From: Nocardioides marinisabuli
GTDB lineage: Bacteria > Actinomycetota > Actinomycetes > Propionibacteriales > Nocardioidaceae
Length of the DNA: 64,000 nucleotides
Assembly (NCBI RefSeq): GCF_013466785.1
Contig: NZ_CP059163.1
Location: forward strand, 1,302,001 to 1,366,000
Direction: 5' to 3'
Part shown: in pieces, positions 54,509-64,000 of the stretch
How the letters are laid out: each line of letters begins with the position of its first letter
How positions within the stretch are numbered: position 1 is the stretch's first letter
Notes under the pieces: generated by a model
What the model saw: the letters and a program-made list of their open reading frames with translations, nothing else
Told to the model about the DNA's origin: nothing
The model's database searches: none
Position numbers and translations under genes: made by a program

Positions 54509-54542
54509 CCCACCAGGTTAGGTGAAGGATCAACCATTGGGC

Positions 54543-55625
54543 TCACCCGCGGTCGAACGCCCGCGCGACCTCGAGGAGGCGGTCGTTGGCCTCGACCTCA
54601 CCGATGGAGACCCGGCAGCCCTCGCCGGCGAAGGGCCGCACCACGATGCCGGCCTCGTCGCAGGCGGCCGCGAACGCGGCGGTGCGCTCCCCGAGGGCGA
54701 ACCAGACGAAGTTGCCCTGCGCGTCGGGCACGTCCCACCCCGCGGCCCGCAGGCCCGACTCGACCCGGTCGCGCTCCGTGACCAGCGCGTCCACCCGCTC
54801 CATCAGCGCCTCGCTCGCCTCCAGCGAGGCCAGCGCGGCGGCCTGGGCGACCGAGGAGACGCCGAAGGGCAGCGAGACCGCGCGCAGCGCGCCGGCGACC
54901 TCGGCGTGCGCGACGGCGTACCCGACGCGGAAGCCGGCGAGCCCGTAGGCCTTGGAGAAGGTGCGGAAGAGCACCACGTTGGGGTGCGCGCGGTAGGTGG
55001 CGAGGCCGTCGACGGCGTCGTCCATCCGCACGAACTCCAGGTAGGCCTCGTCGACGACGGCCACCACGTGCGCGGGCACCCGGGCCAGGAACGCGTCGAG
55101 CTCGGCCTGGGTGACCGCCGGCCCGGTGGGGTTGTTGGGGGTGCAGACCATCACCACGCGGGTGCGCTCGGTGATCGAGTCGGCCATCGCGTCGAGGTCG
55201 TGGTGGCCGTCGGCGCGCAGCGGCACCTGCACCGACCGGGCGCCCGCGGCCGTGACCGCGATCGGGTAGGCCTCGAAGGAGCGCCAGGCGTAGACGACCT
55301 CGTCGCCCGGCTCGCAGAAGGCCTGCAGCAGCTGGTAGATCAGCGCCACCGAGCCGGTCGCCGCCGCCAGGTCCTCGACGGGCACCCCGAGCCGCTGCGC
55401 CAGGGCCTCGTAGAGCGCCCGGCTGCCCATGTCGGGGTAGCGGTTCATCGACTCCACCGCCCGGGTGGCGGCCTCCACCACGCCGGGCAGCGGCGGGTAG
55501 GGGTTCTCGTTGCTGGAGAGCTTGTACGTCGCCAGGCCGGGCCGCGGGGTGGGCGGCTTGCCGGGGACGTAGGCCGGGATGTCGCCGATGTGCGAGCGCG
55601 GCCGGGGCGTCGAGGGGGTGCTCAT
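54543..55625 (-). CDS. hisC: Histidinol-phosphate aminotransferase
   Basis: This 360-residue PLP enzyme has the HisC pattern KLSSNENPYPPLP, the cofactor Asp region VVDEAYLEF, the Schiff-base Lys K225 in RTFSKAYGLAGFRVGYA and the phosphate/substrate Arg in GCRVSIGEVEAN. It converts imidazole-acetol phosphate and Glu to histidinol phosphate and 2-oxoglutarate. A role in aromatic-amino-acid transamination (PhAT-like) cannot be excluded, because other his genes are not near. Confidence 0.9.
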   Translation of the reverse strand: MSTPSTPRPRSHIGDIPAYVPGKPPTPRPGLATYKLSSNENPYPPLPGVVEAATRAVESMNRYPDMGSRALYEALAQRLGVPVEDLAAATGSVALIYQLLQAFCEPGDEVVYAWRSFEAYPIAVTAAGARSVQVPLRADGHHDLDAMADSITERTRVVMVCTPNNPTGPAVTQAELDAFLARVPAHVVAVVDEAYLEFVRMDDAVDGLATYRAHPNVVLFRTFSKAYGLAGFRVGYAVAHAEVAGALRAVSLPFGVSSVAQAAALASLEASEALMERVDALVTERDRVESGLRAAGWDVPDAQGNFVWFALGERTAAFAAACDEAGIVVRPFAGEGCRVSIGEVEANDRLLEVARAFDRG

Positions 55626-55639
55626 GGGCGCCACCCTAG

Positions 55640-56206
55640 TCAGCGCCCACCCCGCGGGTGGCGGGCCCGCCACGGGCGCAGCACCACCACCAGCACCAGC
55701 CCGACGGCCACCCCCAGCGCCGCCCCGGTCACGTTGTCGACGACGTCCGTGACGTCGCAGGCCCGGTCGATGCGGGCCAGCTCGAGCTGGGTCCACTCGA
55801 TGCCCACCGAGTACGCCGCGAGCGCGGCCAGCCCCAGCGGCACCGTGACCCACCCCGAGCGCCAGCGCGCAGCCACCACGACCAGCAGGGCGCCCGACGG
55901 CACGAAGACGAGCACGTTGAGCAGCCGCTGGCCACCGGAGAGGATCCAGAACCCGTCGGGGGCCGGGCCACCGAGGTCGAAGGAGCACACCCCGAGCCGC
56001 TCGTCGGCGTACACGACACCGGGGTCGGCCTGGGCCGGGAGCAGCGTGAGCAGCCCGATCACCACCAGCGACCAGAGCAGGCCGGCGAAGGCCCAGGCCC
56101 ACACGACACCGGTGCGCCGCTGCAGCAGCAGCGCGAGACCGGCGAGCAGCAGGCCCGAGGCAGCGGTGCCCGCCAGCATGACCTCCACCCCACCGACCGG
56201 CACCAC
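55640..56206 (-). CDS. VanZ-like membrane protein
   Basis: This 188-residue protein has about five hydrophobic segments and the VanZ pattern RLLNVLVFVPSGALLVV, the short acidic IEWTQLELARIDRACDVTDVVDNVTGAALG. VanZ proteins lower teicoplanin sensitivity in some bacteria; in actinobacteria their role is unknown. It lies upstream of hisC on the same strand with 14 bp between them. The start is a GTG. Confidence 0.9.
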   Translation of the reverse strand: MVPVGGVEVMLAGTAASGLLLAGLALLLQRRTGVVWAWAFAGLLWSLVVIGLLTLLPAQADPGVVYADERLGVCSFDLGGPAPDGFWILSGGQRLLNVLVFVPSGALLVVVAARWRSGWVTVPLGLAALAAYSVGIEWTQLELARIDRACDVTDVVDNVTGAALGVAVGLVLVVVLRPWRARHPRGGR

Positions 56207-56274
56207 GCCCGAAGCCTACGGAAACGGCCGCTCCCGCCCGACCCGGCACCCGGGTTCCTGACACACTCGGACAC

Positions 56275-56655
56275 GTGCGCTTCGTGACCTGGCTCCTGAC
56301 CAACGCCATCGCCCTCGCGGCGGCCGCCTGGCTGCTCGACGGCATCCGCTTCACCCCCCGCGACGCCGAGCTGGCCGACAAGGCCCTGGCGCTGCTGGTG
56401 GTCGCGGCGATCCTCGGCACCGTCACCGCGGTGCTCAAGCCGGTCCTCAAGCTGCTCGCGCTGCCGCTGATCATCCTGACCCTGGGGCTGTTCCTGCTGG
56501 TCATCAATGCCGCGATGCTGCTGCTCACCGACGAGATCGCCGCGCTGCTCGACATCGGCTTCAAGGTCACCGGCTTCTGGCCCGCCGTGGGCGGGGCGAT
56601 CGTGATCACCGTCGTGACCTGGGCCGTCGACAACGTGATCGGCTCCGAGCGGTGA
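56275..56655 (+). CDS. Phage-holin-4-superfamily-like (YvlD-type) membrane protein
   Basis: This 126-residue protein has four hydrophobic segments: LLTNAIALAAAAWLLDGI, ALALLVVAAILGTVTAVL, LALPLIILTLGLFLLVINAAMLLL, and a last WPAVGGAIVITVVTWAVDNVI. The pattern is that of the PF04020 family. Function is unknown; members are widespread chromosomal membrane proteins and not prophage genes. The stop overlaps the phosphatase GTG by 4 bp. Confidence 0.92.
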   Translation: MRFVTWLLTNAIALAAAAWLLDGIRFTPRDAELADKALALLVVAAILGTVTAVLKPVLKLLALPLIILTLGLFLLVINAAMLLLTDEIAALLDIGFKVTGFWPAVGGAIVITVVTWAVDNVIGSER

Positions 56656-57197
56656 GCCCCGCGCCGGCCGCGCTGCCCCCGCCGCGCCAGCCCGGGCGCT
56701 ACGCCGTCGCCCTGGTCTGCCTGGGCAACATCTGCCGCTCGCCGATGGCCGACGTGGTGCTGACCCGCCGCGTCGACGAGGCCGGGCTCACCCCGGTGGT
56801 CTCGGTCGCCAGCGCCGGCACCGCCGGGTGGCACACCGGCAAGCCGATGGACAGCAGGGCCGCCGCCACGCTGCTGGCCGCCGGCCACGACCCCAGCGCC
56901 CACCGGGCGCGCCAGGTCGACCCGGGCTGGCTGGAGCAGCACGACCTGGTGCTGGCGATGGACGAGCAGAACCTCGCCGACCTCGGCGGCCCCGCCGAGC
57001 GCCGTCGGCTCTACCGCGAACTCGACCCCGTCGGCACCGGTGGCGAGGTGCCCGACCCCTACTACGGTGGGGACCAGGGATTCGAGGAGGTGCTGGCGAT
57101 GGTCGAGCGCACGAGCGCCGCGATCGTCTCCGCTCTGCAGCAGGAGCCGGCCCTGCAGCACCACCCGGACACGCAGCGGTCGACGGGGCCCGCGTGA
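56652..57197 (+). CDS. Low-molecular-weight protein-tyrosine phosphatase
   Basis: This 181-residue protein has the P-loop CLGNICRSP (C23, R29) and the general acid Asp in VPDPYYGG near residue 136. The intervening segment SVASAGTAGWHTGKPMD is family-typical. Its substrates could be phosphotyrosine or low-Mr phosphate esters. It lies in a coupled three-gene cluster (holin-like, phosphatase, fructosamine kinase). This LMW-PTP plus fructosamine kinase arrangement is commonly seen and suggests a deglycation-related role. Confidence 0.95.
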   Translation: MSPAPAALPPPRQPGRYAVALVCLGNICRSPMADVVLTRRVDEAGLTPVVSVASAGTAGWHTGKPMDSRAAATLLAAGHDPSAHRARQVDPGWLEQHDLVLAMDEQNLADLGGPAERRRLYRELDPVGTGGEVPDPYYGGDQGFEEVLAMVERTSAAIVSALQQEPALQHHPDTQRSTGPA

Positions 57198-58084
57198 CCC
57201 GCCAGCCCGCGCTCGCCCGCCGCGCCGAGGAGCTGCTCGGCTCCGCGGTGGTGGCCACCGCCCCGGTCGCCGGCGGCGACGTGGCCCGCGCGACCAAGCT
57301 GCGCCTCTCCGACGGCACCACGGCGCTGATGAAGACGCTGTCGCAGGCGCCGGCCGGCTTCTTCGAGGCGGAGGCCCGGGGGCTGGGGTGGCTGGCCGAG
57401 GCCGAGGGCGGCGTGCAGGTGCCGGCGCTGCTGGCCAGCGCACCGGACTGCGTGATCCTGCGCTGGATCGAGCCCGGCCGGGTCACTGCCGACGCCGCCG
57501 CCGACCTCGGGCGCGCCCTGGCCCGCACCCACGCGGCCGGCGCACCGTCGTACGGCGCGCAGCGCGACGGCTTCATCGCCCGCCTGCCGCTGCCCCAGCG
57601 CCCCACCGACACCTGGGCGGAGTTCTACGCGGTGCGCCGGGTCCTGCCCTACCTCAAGCTGGCCCGCGACCGGGGCGCCGTCACCGACAGCCACGTCGCC
57701 ACCGTCGAGCGCCTCGTGGGCCGCCTGACCGCGCTGCTGCCCGAGGAGCCGCCCGCCCGGCTGCACGGCGACCTGTGGAACGGCAACGTGCTCTGGGGCA
57801 CCGACACCACCAGCGGCGCCGCGCCCGGGGCCCCCGCCTCGCCCTGGGTCGTCGACCCGGCGGCGTACGGCGGGCACCGCGAGGTTGACCTGGCGATGCT
57901 GGCGCTCTTCGGGCTCCCGCACCTGCCGGTGGTGCTCGCGGCCTACCAGGAGACCCACCCGCTCGCCGAGGGCTGGGAGGACCGGGTCGCGCTGCACCAG
58001 GTCTTCCCGCTGCTGGTGCACGCCTGCCTGATGGGTGGCGGGTACGGCGCCCGCGCCGCCGACGTGGCCTCGCGCTACCTCTGA
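57194..58084 (+). CDS. Fructosamine kinase-family protein
   Basis: This 296-residue protein has the kinase-like fold with ALMKTLSQAPAGFFEAEARGLGWLAEA, the ATP/active-site region RLHGDLWNGNVLWG with the catalytic Asp, and VVDPAAYGGHREVDLAML, where the second Asp lies. It phosphorylates fructosamines (ketoamines) on proteins, so they fall off, as a deglycation step. The GTG overlaps the phosphatase stop by 4 bp. Its 3' end overlaps the next gene's end by 10 bp. Confidence 0.93.
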   Translation: MTRQPALARRAEELLGSAVVATAPVAGGDVARATKLRLSDGTTALMKTLSQAPAGFFEAEARGLGWLAEAEGGVQVPALLASAPDCVILRWIEPGRVTADAAADLGRALARTHAAGAPSYGAQRDGFIARLPLPQRPTDTWAEFYAVRRVLPYLKLARDRGAVTDSHVATVERLVGRLTALLPEEPPARLHGDLWNGNVLWGTDTTSGAAPGAPASPWVVDPAAYGGHREVDLAMLALFGLPHLPVVLAAYQETHPLAEGWEDRVALHQVFPLLVHACLMGGGYGARAADVASRYL

Positions 58085-60456
58085 GCCCGGCGGCGGTAGA
58101 CCGCCCGCACCGTGGTCGTGCCCGCGTCCGCGACGACCACGTGGCTGCGCTCGCCGCCGTCGGACCAGCGCTGGAAGCGCCACACCCGGCCCCGGTGGCG
58201 CTGCTTGCGCGGCGCGCTCACGCTGACCCGGGACCCCTCGATGAAGGTGCCGGTCCACCCCGCTCCGCGCGTACGGTGCGTCTCGCCGGCCACCGTCACC
58301 CGCAGCCCGCGCGGGCGGCTGCGCACCCGCAGCCGGGCGGTGCTCGGGTCCAGGCGCACCGACTCGGTGCTGGTCAGCCCCCGCGCGTCGGTGGCGCGGT
58401 ACTGCACCAGCAGGTGGGAGGGGTGCTCGTGGTCGGGGGCGACGAGGTCGGGGTCGGTGCCGGAGCCCACGACCTCGTGGGAGTGGCAGACGTCGTGGGG
58501 GCAGTGCCGCACGGCCACCGACCAGGAGACGTCGACCTCGGAGCCGTCCGGGTCGGTGGCGGTGGCGCCGAGGGCGATGGTGTCGCCGACCGCCCAGCCC
58601 CGGCCGGCGCCGGGGTCGTCGACCTGGATCTCGGGCGGCCCCAGGTCGCCGGGGTGCAGCCGCAGCGTGGCCACGTCGGACGTCGCCGCGTCGCTGACCC
58701 GCACGTGCACCAGCGCGTCGCGGTCCTCCTCGAAGACCGCCTCGGCGCGCGGGCCGCCGGCGTCGTCGAACTCCCCGTCGTCGTCGAGGTCCCACGCGAA
58801 GGTGAGCTCGTCGCCGTCGGGGTCGCTCGAGCCGCGGGCGTCGAGGGCGACCGTGAGCGGCAGGGCGCCCCAGGTGCGGTCGGCCTCGACCTCGGCCCGC
58901 GGCATCCGGTTGCCGCGGGCGAAGTGGAGGCGGCGCAGCGAGCCGCCGCGCTCCTCGAAGTTGCCGACCTCGTCGACGCCGAGGCTGAGGTAGTAGAGGT
59001 CGCCCTCGGGGCCGGTGAGCAGGTCGACCGGGCTCGCGGCGCCCTCGAGGAACGGCTGCACCCGGCCGGGGTCGGGCAGGCCGTCCGCGCCGGCCTTCAT
59101 CACCCAGATGCACTGGCGGGAGAAGTCGGAGAAGAACAGGGCGCCGTCGTAGCGGTCGGGGTAGCCCTCGCCGGTGGGGATCTGGACCCCCGAGATCGAC
59201 GAGGAGCCGGTCGGGCAGCTCTCCCCGGCGACGGTCTCGGTGCGCGGGTAGGCGAAGTAGGGGGCGTCGGCCGAGCGCTCCTGGTAGAGCGACTCGCACA
59301 GCGGCAGGTCGACGGAGTCGAAGCCGGGGTTGCGCCCGGGGCCCTCGTAGCAGGGCCAGCCGAAGTTCTCGGCCCGCCCGCCGGTGCGGAACCGGTCGAT
59401 CTCCTCGAAGCCGCCCTGTCCGACGTCGCCGACCCAGACCTCGGGCTCCCCGGCGCCCGCAGCGGGACGGAAGCCGAAGCGGAAGGGGTTGCGCATCCCG
59501 TAGGCCACGATCCGCTCCGCGTTGGCGTCGCCGTCCCCGGCGAACGGGTTGCCCGGGGCGCCCAGGCCGGTGTCGGGATCGATCCGGATCACGCTGCCCG
59601 ACAGCCCGACCGCGTCCCCGCGGGTGCGGATGTCCTGCGAGCGCAGCGAGCCGCCCTCGCGGTCGGGGTCGCCGCACGGGTTGCCCTCCTCGCCCCAGAA
59701 GGGCGCCTCGACCTGGCCGTGGTCGACCTGCGAGTAGTGCGCGCCCTCGCCGGCGCTGGCGTAGAGGTAGCCGTCGGGTCCGAAGCGCAGCGACCCGGTC
59801 GCGTGGCTGGGGTACTGCATGCACCAGTCCTCGACCAGCACCTCCTCCTCGCCGCTCATCCGCCAGGAGCCGCCGACGTCCTGCGCGGTGAGCCGGCTCA
59901 GCCGCCCGCTGGCCACACAGCCGCTCTGCTCCGCGCCCGGTCCGCCGTCGGCGGGGTCGGGGCACTCGTCGTAGTAGGAGCCCGGCGTCCCCCAGCGCGG
60001 CGCCGGCTCGGGGTCGCCGAGCACGTGGTCGTAGGCGTAGAGCACGTAGACGTAGGGCCGGCGCGGGAAGCCGGGGTCGACGGCGATGCCGAGCATGCCG
60101 CGGTCGAAGAGGTTGTGGACCTCGGCGTTGAGGTCCGCGAAGAGCTGCGGCGCCTCGCCGGGACCGGCCACGACCTTGACCACCCCGCTCTTCTCGGCCA
60201 CGAAGATCTCGCCGTCGGGCGCGAACGCGGCGCCCGTGGGGATGTAGAGGTCGTCGACGACGACGCGCTCCTCGAAACGTCCCGGCATCCGGGGCGCACC
60301 GGTGGTGGGCTGCGCCCGCTCCTGGCCGGCCACCGCCACCGGGGTCGTCATCAGGGTCGTCACCGGGGTCGTCACCGAAGCCGGCTGGTCGTTCGGTCCC
60401 GTGCCCAGCAGCAGCGGCAGCACCAGTGCGCCCGCCGCGAGTCCCTGCAGCCTCAT
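58075..60456 (-). CDS. Exported PQQ-type sugar dehydrogenase-like protein with C-terminal PKD/Ig domains
   Basis: This 793-residue protein has a signal peptide ([15 protein letters not shown]). A six-bladed propeller region (residues ~55-510) resembles glucose/sorbosone dehydrogenase proteins: [74 protein letters not shown]-like domain follows at ~520-600 ([27 protein letters not shown]), and a C-terminal basic region ([10 protein letters not shown]). Whether it binds PQQ is unsure. It converges on the fructosamine kinase, overlapping 10 bp. Confidence 0.9.
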   Translation of the reverse strand: MRLQGLAAGALVLPLLLGTGPNDQPASVTTPVTTLMTTPVAVAGQERAQPTTGAPRMPGRFEERVVVDDLYIPTGAAFAPDGEIFVAEKSGVVKVVAGPGEAPQLFADLNAEVHNLFDRGMLGIAVDPGFPRRPYVYVLYAYDHVLGDPEPAPRWGTPGSYYDECPDPADGGPGAEQSGCVASGRLSRLTAQDVGGSWRMSGEEEVLVEDWCMQYPSHATGSLRFGPDGYLYASAGEGAHYSQVDHGQVEAPFWGEEGNPCGDPDREGGSLRSQDIRTRGDAVGLSGSVIRIDPDTGLGAPGNPFAGDGDANAERIVAYGMRNPFRFGFRPAAGAGEPEVWVGDVGQGGFEEIDRFRTGGRAENFGWPCYEGPGRNPGFDSVDLPLCESLYQERSADAPYFAYPRTETVAGESCPTGSSSISGVQIPTGEGYPDRYDGALFFSDFSRQCIWVMKAGADGLPDPGRVQPFLEGAASPVDLLTGPEGDLYYLSLGVDEVGNFEERGGSLRRLHFARGNRMPRAEVEADRTWGALPLTVALDARGSSDPDGDELTFAWDLDDDGEFDDAGGPRAEAVFEEDRDALVHVRVSDAATSDVATLRLHPGDLGPPEIQVDDPGAGRGWAVGDTIALGATATDPDGSEVDVSWSVAVRHCPHDVCHSHEVVGSGTDPDLVAPDHEHPSHLLVQYRATDARGLTSTESVRLDPSTARLRVRSRPRGLRVTVAGETHRTRGAGWTGTFIEGSRVSVSAPRKQRHRGRVWRFQRWSDGGERSHVVVADAGTTTVRAVYRRRAQR

Positions 60457-60526
60457 GCCAACCCCCCATGGTCGTCCCGGCCACGGTAGGTCCCCACGGG
60501 CCCCGTTGTCCGCTGTTCACGCTCGC

Positions 60527-60561
60527 GACTCTCAGGGCCCGACTCTCAGGACGCCTTCAGG
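60527..60561. promoter_or_regulatory. Direct repeats upstream of the two-component genes
   Basis: TCTCAGG occurs at 60530-60536 and 60544-60550 within GACTCTCAGG repeats spaced 14 bp, and a related CTTCAGG occurs at 60555-60561. This arrangement is like the direct repeats bound by OmpR-type regulators, so autoregulation by the response regulator that starts at 60584 is likely. Confidence 0.5.
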
Positions 60562-60583
60562 GGTTCCTGGCAGAGTTGGGGCC

Positions 60584-61297
60584 GTGACCGCCCCCGACGC
60601 CTCCTCGACCAGCCGCTCCACGGTGCTCGTCGTCGACGACGACAAGGCGGTGCGCGAGTCGCTGCGCCGCTCGCTGGAGTTCAACGGGTACGCCGTCGCG
60701 CTGGCCACCGACGGCGCGGAGGCGCTGGCGGGGATCGCCGCGGCGCGCCCCGACGTCGTGGTGATGGACGTGATGATGCCGCGCCTCGACGGGCTCGAGA
60801 CCACGCGCGCGCTGCGCGCGGCCGGCAACGACGTGCCGATCCTGGTGCTCACCGCCCGCGACGCCGTGGGCGACCGCGTCGACGGGCTCGACGCCGGCGC
60901 CGACGACTACCTGACCAAGCCCTTCGCGCTGCAGGAGCTGCTCGCGCGGCTGCGCGCCCTGCTGCGCCGCACCGTGCCGGTCTCGGCGGAGGCCGAGGAG
61001 ACGCTCGTCTTCGCCGACCTCAGCATGAACACCGCGACCCGCGAGGTGCGCCGCGGCGACCGGCAGATGGAGCTGACCCGCACCGAGTTCGCGCTGCTCG
61101 AGATGTTCCTGCGGCGCCCGCGCCGGGTGCTGGAGCGCTCGTTCATCCTCGAGGAGGTGTGGGGCTACGACTTCCCCACCACCGCCAACTCCCTCGAGGT
61201 CTACGTCGGCTACCTGCGCCGCAAGACCGAGGCGGCGGGCGAGAGCCGGCTGCTGCACACCGTGCGCGGCGTGGGCTACGTGCTGAAGGAGTCATGA
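60584..61297 (+). CDS. OmpR/PhoB-type response regulator (MprA-like)
   Basis: This 237-residue protein has a receiver domain with acidic pair DDD (residues 18-20), phospho-acceptor D62 in VVVMDVMMP, Lys in [17 protein letters not shown], and a C-terminal winged helix with [31 protein letters not shown] and [10 protein letters not shown]. The likely partner is the histidine kinase that follows with a 4-bp overlap (ATGA). Repeats upstream may be its own sites. The pair resembles MprA/MprB of mycobacteria, which responds to envelope stress. Confidence 0.94.
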   Translation: MTAPDASSTSRSTVLVVDDDKAVRESLRRSLEFNGYAVALATDGAEALAGIAAARPDVVVMDVMMPRLDGLETTRALRAAGNDVPILVLTARDAVGDRVDGLDAGADDYLTKPFALQELLARLRALLRRTVPVSAEAEETLVFADLSMNTATREVRRGDRQMELTRTEFALLEMFLRRPRRVLERSFILEEVWGYDFPTTANSLEVYVGYLRRKTEAAGESRLLHTVRGVGYVLKES

Positions 61298-62724
61298 CGC
61301 CGGCGCCCGGGCGGTCCCGGCGCCTCGGCTTCCGGCGCTCGCTGGCCGGCCGGGTCACCCTGCTGACCACCATGGCCGTGGGGCTGACCGTCGCCCTCGT
61401 GGCCGCCGGCACCTACCTGACCATGCGGATGCAGCTGCAGGACAGCCTCGACGAGTCGCTGCTCGACCGGGCCCGCGCCGCCGCCAGCGCCGACGCCCTG
61501 CAGCAGCTGACGGTCGCCAACGACATCCCGTCGTGGGCGCTGGGAGCCGGCGACATCCGCATCGCCTTCCTGACCGCGGAGCCGGAGCCCGAGGTCGTCT
61601 CGGCCGACCGCAGCCCCGACGCCGCGCGGATCGCGCTCGGCGACCCCGAGACGCTGGTGGCGCTGCGGGGGCGCGGCTCGAGCCTGCGCACCGTCGAGGC
61701 GGGCGGCGAGCGGTTCCGGGTCGTGGCGGTGCCGGCGCAGAGCACCGGCCAGGCGCTGGTGATCGCCCAGTCGCTCGAGGCGCAGGAGAAGGTGCTGGCC
61801 AAGGTGGGCGTCGTGACGCTCCTGCTCGGCCTCGCCGGGGTGGTGCTCGCGGGGTTCGCCGGGTGGGGCGTGGCGCGCAACGGGCTCAAGCCCGTGCGCC
61901 GCCTGACCGGGGCCGTCGAGACCATCGCGCGCACCGAGCAGCTCACCCCGATCCCCGTCGAGGGCGACGACGAGATCGCCCGGCTCTCGACCTCCTTCAA
62001 CCAGATGCTCGCCGCGCTCGAGGCCTCCCGCGACCGCCAGCGCCGGCTGGTCGCCGACGCCGGCCACGAGCTGCGCACCCCCCTCACCTCCCTGCGCACC
62101 AACATCGACCTGCTCAGCCAGGCCACCGCCGCCGACGACGACCCGCACGCGCTGCACCTGCCGCCCGAGGCCCGCCAGGAGCTGATGGACGACGTGCGCG
62201 CGCAGACCGAGGAGCTGACCACCCTCATCGGCGACCTCGTCGAGCTGGCGCGCGACGAGCCGCTCGCCCACGTCGTGGAGACCATCGACCTCGCCGAGCT
62301 GGTCGAGCACGCGGTCTCGCGGGTGCGCCGCCGCGCCCCCGGGGTCCGCTTCGAGGTGCACACCGACGCCTGGGAGGTCGTCGGCGAGTCCGGCACCCTC
62401 GAGCGCGCGGTCACCAACCTGCTCGACAACGCCGCCAAGTGGAGCCCCGCCGGCGGCACGGTGCGGGTGCACCTGGCCGACGGCGAGCTCAGCGTCGACG
62501 ACGAGGGCCCCGGCATCGCCGAGCACGACCGGCCCCACGTGTTCGAGCGGTTCTACCGCGCCGAGGAGTCCCGCTCGATGCCCGGCTCCGGGCTCGGCCT
62601 AGCGATCGTGGCCCAGGCCGCCGAGCGGCACTCGGGCTCGGTGCGCGCCGAGGCGTCGGCGTACGGCGGGGCGCGGCTGGTGCTGCGGCTGCCCGGACGG
62701 CCGCCGGCACCGCGCGACCTCTAG
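61294..62724 (+). CDS. Sensor histidine kinase (MprB-like)
   Basis: This 476-residue membrane kinase has a first helix near residues 20-45 ([19 protein letters not shown]), an outside loop of ~120 residues ([19 protein letters not shown] to GQALVIAQS), a second helix ([19 protein letters not shown]), then HAMP, the phospho-acceptor H258 in [16 protein letters not shown], and ATP-binding motifs [33 protein letters not shown] and GSGLGLAIV. It signals to the response regulator before it, with overlapping stop and start. Confidence 0.95.
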   Translation: MTPAPGRSRRLGFRRSLAGRVTLLTTMAVGLTVALVAAGTYLTMRMQLQDSLDESLLDRARAAASADALQQLTVANDIPSWALGAGDIRIAFLTAEPEPEVVSADRSPDAARIALGDPETLVALRGRGSSLRTVEAGGERFRVVAVPAQSTGQALVIAQSLEAQEKVLAKVGVVTLLLGLAGVVLAGFAGWGVARNGLKPVRRLTGAVETIARTEQLTPIPVEGDDEIARLSTSFNQMLAALEASRDRQRRLVADAGHELRTPLTSLRTNIDLLSQATAADDDPHALHLPPEARQELMDDVRAQTEELTTLIGDLVELARDEPLAHVVETIDLAELVEHAVSRVRRRAPGVRFEVHTDAWEVVGESGTLERAVTNLLDNAAKWSPAGGTVRVHLADGELSVDDEGPGIAEHDRPHVFERFYRAEESRSMPGSGLGLAIVAQAAERHSGSVRAEASAYGGARLVLRLPGRPPAPRDL

Positions 62725-62733
62725 GGTCGGCGC

Positions 62734-63582
62734 GTGGACCTCTCCTTCTTCACCCGCGACGGCGACGTGCTCGTGCCGACCGAGATGGCGCTGAGCAGCT
62801 GGTCGGGCGACCAGCTGCACGGGGTGGCCGTCAGCGGCGCGCTGGGCCGGGCCGCCGAGCAGGCCGTCGAGGCCATCGGGCGCGCCGAGCTGGTGCCGGT
62901 GCGGCTGACCGTCGACCTGTTCCGCGCCACCCGGATGCGGCCCTGCCGCCTCGAGACCACCGTCGTGCGCGAGGGACCGCGGCTGTGCCTCGTCGACGTG
63001 CACCTGCTCCAGGACGGCGACGACACCGAGGACGGGCCGGTCGCGACCGCGCGCGCCTCGGTGCTGTTCCTGCGCACCGGCGAGGCGCCGACCGGCGAGG
63101 TGTGGATGCCGCAGGACGCCCCGCAGCCGCCCCCGGTCGAGGTGGCCCCGGTCTCCGACCAGCCGCACGTGCCCTACCTGCGCAGCGACGCCGACTGGTC
63201 ACAGAACTTCCGCGAGCACCAGAACGCCGGCCGCAAGACGACCTGGAACACCCCGCCCGCGATCGTCTCGGGCGAGCCGCTGACCGGCTTCCAGGCCGCT
63301 GCCGCGATGGCCGACGGCACCAGCCTGACCAGCAACTGGGGCAGCCGGGGCGTCGAGCACATCAACGCCGACATCACCCTGACCCTGGCCCGGCGGCCGG
63401 TCGGGGTCACCGTGGGCCTGCACGCCACCGACCGCGTCGAGCACGACGGCATCGCGGTGGGCACCGCGACCCTCTTCGACCGCGAGGGCCGCCTGGGCAC
63501 GACCGTGGTCACCGCGATGAGCAACACCAAGCGCTCGGTCGACCTCGGCTCCGACGACCGGGCCCGCGGCGACGACGTCTGA
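62734..63582 (+). CDS. Thioesterase-family protein, double hotdog (acyl-CoA thioesterase-like)
   Basis: This 282-residue protein shows two hotdog-like halves: residues ~15-130 (ALSSWSGDQLHGVAVSGALGRAAEQAVE, LVPVRLTVDLFRATRMRPCRLETTVVREG) and residues ~170-270 (TGFQAAAAMADGTSLTSNWG, INADITLTLARRPVGVTVGLH). This matches the TesB/4HBT_3-type family that hydrolyses acyl-CoA thioesters. It starts at a GTG 9 bp after the histidine kinase stop and may be cotranscribed. Confidence 0.88.
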   Translation: MDLSFFTRDGDVLVPTEMALSSWSGDQLHGVAVSGALGRAAEQAVEAIGRAELVPVRLTVDLFRATRMRPCRLETTVVREGPRLCLVDVHLLQDGDDTEDGPVATARASVLFLRTGEAPTGEVWMPQDAPQPPPVEVAPVSDQPHVPYLRSDADWSQNFREHQNAGRKTTWNTPPAIVSGEPLTGFQAAAAMADGTSLTSNWGSRGVEHINADITLTLARRPVGVTVGLHATDRVEHDGIAVGTATLFDREGRLGTTVVTAMSNTKRSVDLGSDDRARGDDV

Positions 63583-63615
63583 GGCGGTGCCTGAGGTGGG
63601 TCCGAGGGGGCCCGC

Positions 63616-64000
63616 TCAGGCCTCGTTGGTGTTCGGGTCGCGCCACTCCCGCTCGAAGGGCAGGCGCCAGGCCCGCGGGGCGATGAGCTGGTGGATGGCG
63701 TTGGGGCCCCACGAGCCGGGCGGGTAGCTGCGCACCGGCGGCGGGTCCTCGAGCAGCGGCGCCGACTTGGCCCACAGCTCCTCGATGCCGTCGGCGGTGG
63801 TGAAGAGCGTGTGGTCGCCGCGCATCGCGTCGTGGATCAGCCGCTCGTAGGCCTCGAGCACCAGGCCCGAGGACGGGGTGTCGTGGGTGGCGAACTGCAT
63901 CGAGAGCTTGTCGAGCTTCATGCCCGGGCCCGGGCGCTTGCCGTAGAACGACAGCGACATCCGCGACTGGTCGGCCAGGTCGAAGGTCAGGTGGTCGGGT
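63616..64000 (-). CDS. zwf: Glucose-6-phosphate dehydrogenase, C-terminal part
   Basis: Only the last ~128 residues are inside the window; the front lies beyond base 64000. The sequence ends TLFTTADGIEELWAKSAP, PPPVRSYPPGSWGPNAI and WRLPFEREWRDPNTNEA, with LSFYGKRPGPGMKLDKLSMQF before them, matching the G6PD C-terminal domain. It oxidises glucose 6-phosphate to 6-phosphogluconolactone, making NADPH at the start of the pentose phosphate pathway. It converges on the thioesterase gene. Confidence 0.94.
   Translation of the reverse strand, partial: PDHLTFDLADQSRMSLSFYGKRPGPGMKLDKLSMQFATHDTPSSGLVLEAYERLIHDAMRGDHTLFTTADGIEELWAKSAPLLEDPPPVRSYPPGSWGPNAIHQLIAPRAWRLPFEREWRDPNTNEA

Noticed and set aside
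56275-56655. Phage origin of the holin-like gene
   Set aside because: The family is a common chromosomal membrane protein, and it is coupled to two housekeeping-type genes with no phage neighbours.
57062-60520. Very long open frame opposite the PQQ-type and fructosamine kinase genes
   Set aside because: It is Arg/Gly/Ala-rich shadow sequence from GC-rich codon use and has no family motif. The genes on the two strands explain the region.

Overview
The window is high-GC DNA with dense, often 4-bp-overlapping genes, GTG starts, mycothiol-era enzymes, PucR and YtrA-type regulators, a FadD-like ligase and DUF222/HNH proteins. It reads as the chromosome of a high-GC actinobacterium, most likely Nocardioidaceae (Nocardioides-like). 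The genus is my inference from gene content and from the 129-bp dispersed repeats, which I associate with Nocardioides genomes.

Layout. 1-12.7 kb: a truncated thioredoxin/NHL gene, a lipoprotein, a GAF-SpoIIE phosphatase, a mycothiol-dependent-type enzyme coupled to an SDR, a beta-propeller membrane protein, enoyl-CoA hydratase, phosphoglucomutase, peptidase E, a frameshifted MOSC gene and an acyl-CoA synthetase. 12.7-22.7 kb: an MFS transporter, a GNAT, a fatty-acid desaturase with its flavin/2Fe-2S reductase divergent from a PucR regulator (dyads between them), a GDSL lipoprotein, a fasciclin protein and an amidohydrolase. 22.7-28.8 kb is the accessory stretch: a DUF222-HNH protein, an unusual alkyltransferase-like (ATL)-HNH fusion, a small membrane protein, tRNA-Gly(TCC), and a sugar epimerase/isomerase operon whose kinase has lost its front end. 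28.8-38.6 kb: an SQR-like oxidoreductase, PspC, a membrane protein with a YtrA-type regulator, a Ser/Thr kinase divergent from an ECF-type sigma factor, an M1 peptidase, a nucleoside-diphosphate-sugar epimerase-like gene and a fused acyl-CoA carboxyltransferase. 38.6-39.1 kb is a cluster of palindromic repeats. 39.1-48.4 kb: an exported S15-type hydrolase fused to an ABC ATPase plus its permease, a subtilase, an exported phosphodiesterase-type nuclease, an SDR behind a KstR-like site, and a four-gene operon with a SipW-type signal peptidase and three exported substrates. 48.6-52.3 kb is a branched-chain 2-oxoacid dehydrogenase operon (E1 alpha, E1 beta, E2). 52.4-64 kb: small proteins, a TetR remnant, glutathionyl-hydroquinone-reductase-like GST, HisC, VanZ, a holin-like protein, a low-Mr phosphatase and fructosamine kinase operon, a PQQ-type sugar dehydrogenase-like lipid-free exported protein, an MprAB-like two-component system, a thioesterase and the C-terminal end of glucose-6-phosphate dehydrogenase.

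What stands out: (1) the ATL-HNH fusion, the best candidate for an undescribed DNA-damage or modification-dependent nuclease system; (2) the hydrolase-ABC ATPase fusion; (3) the SipW export operon; (4) three families of palindromic dispersed repeats, one of which has 18-bp pieces inside the coding sequence of the E2 linker; (5) five single-base deletions in four otherwise intact genes, which look more like sequencing indels than gene decay.
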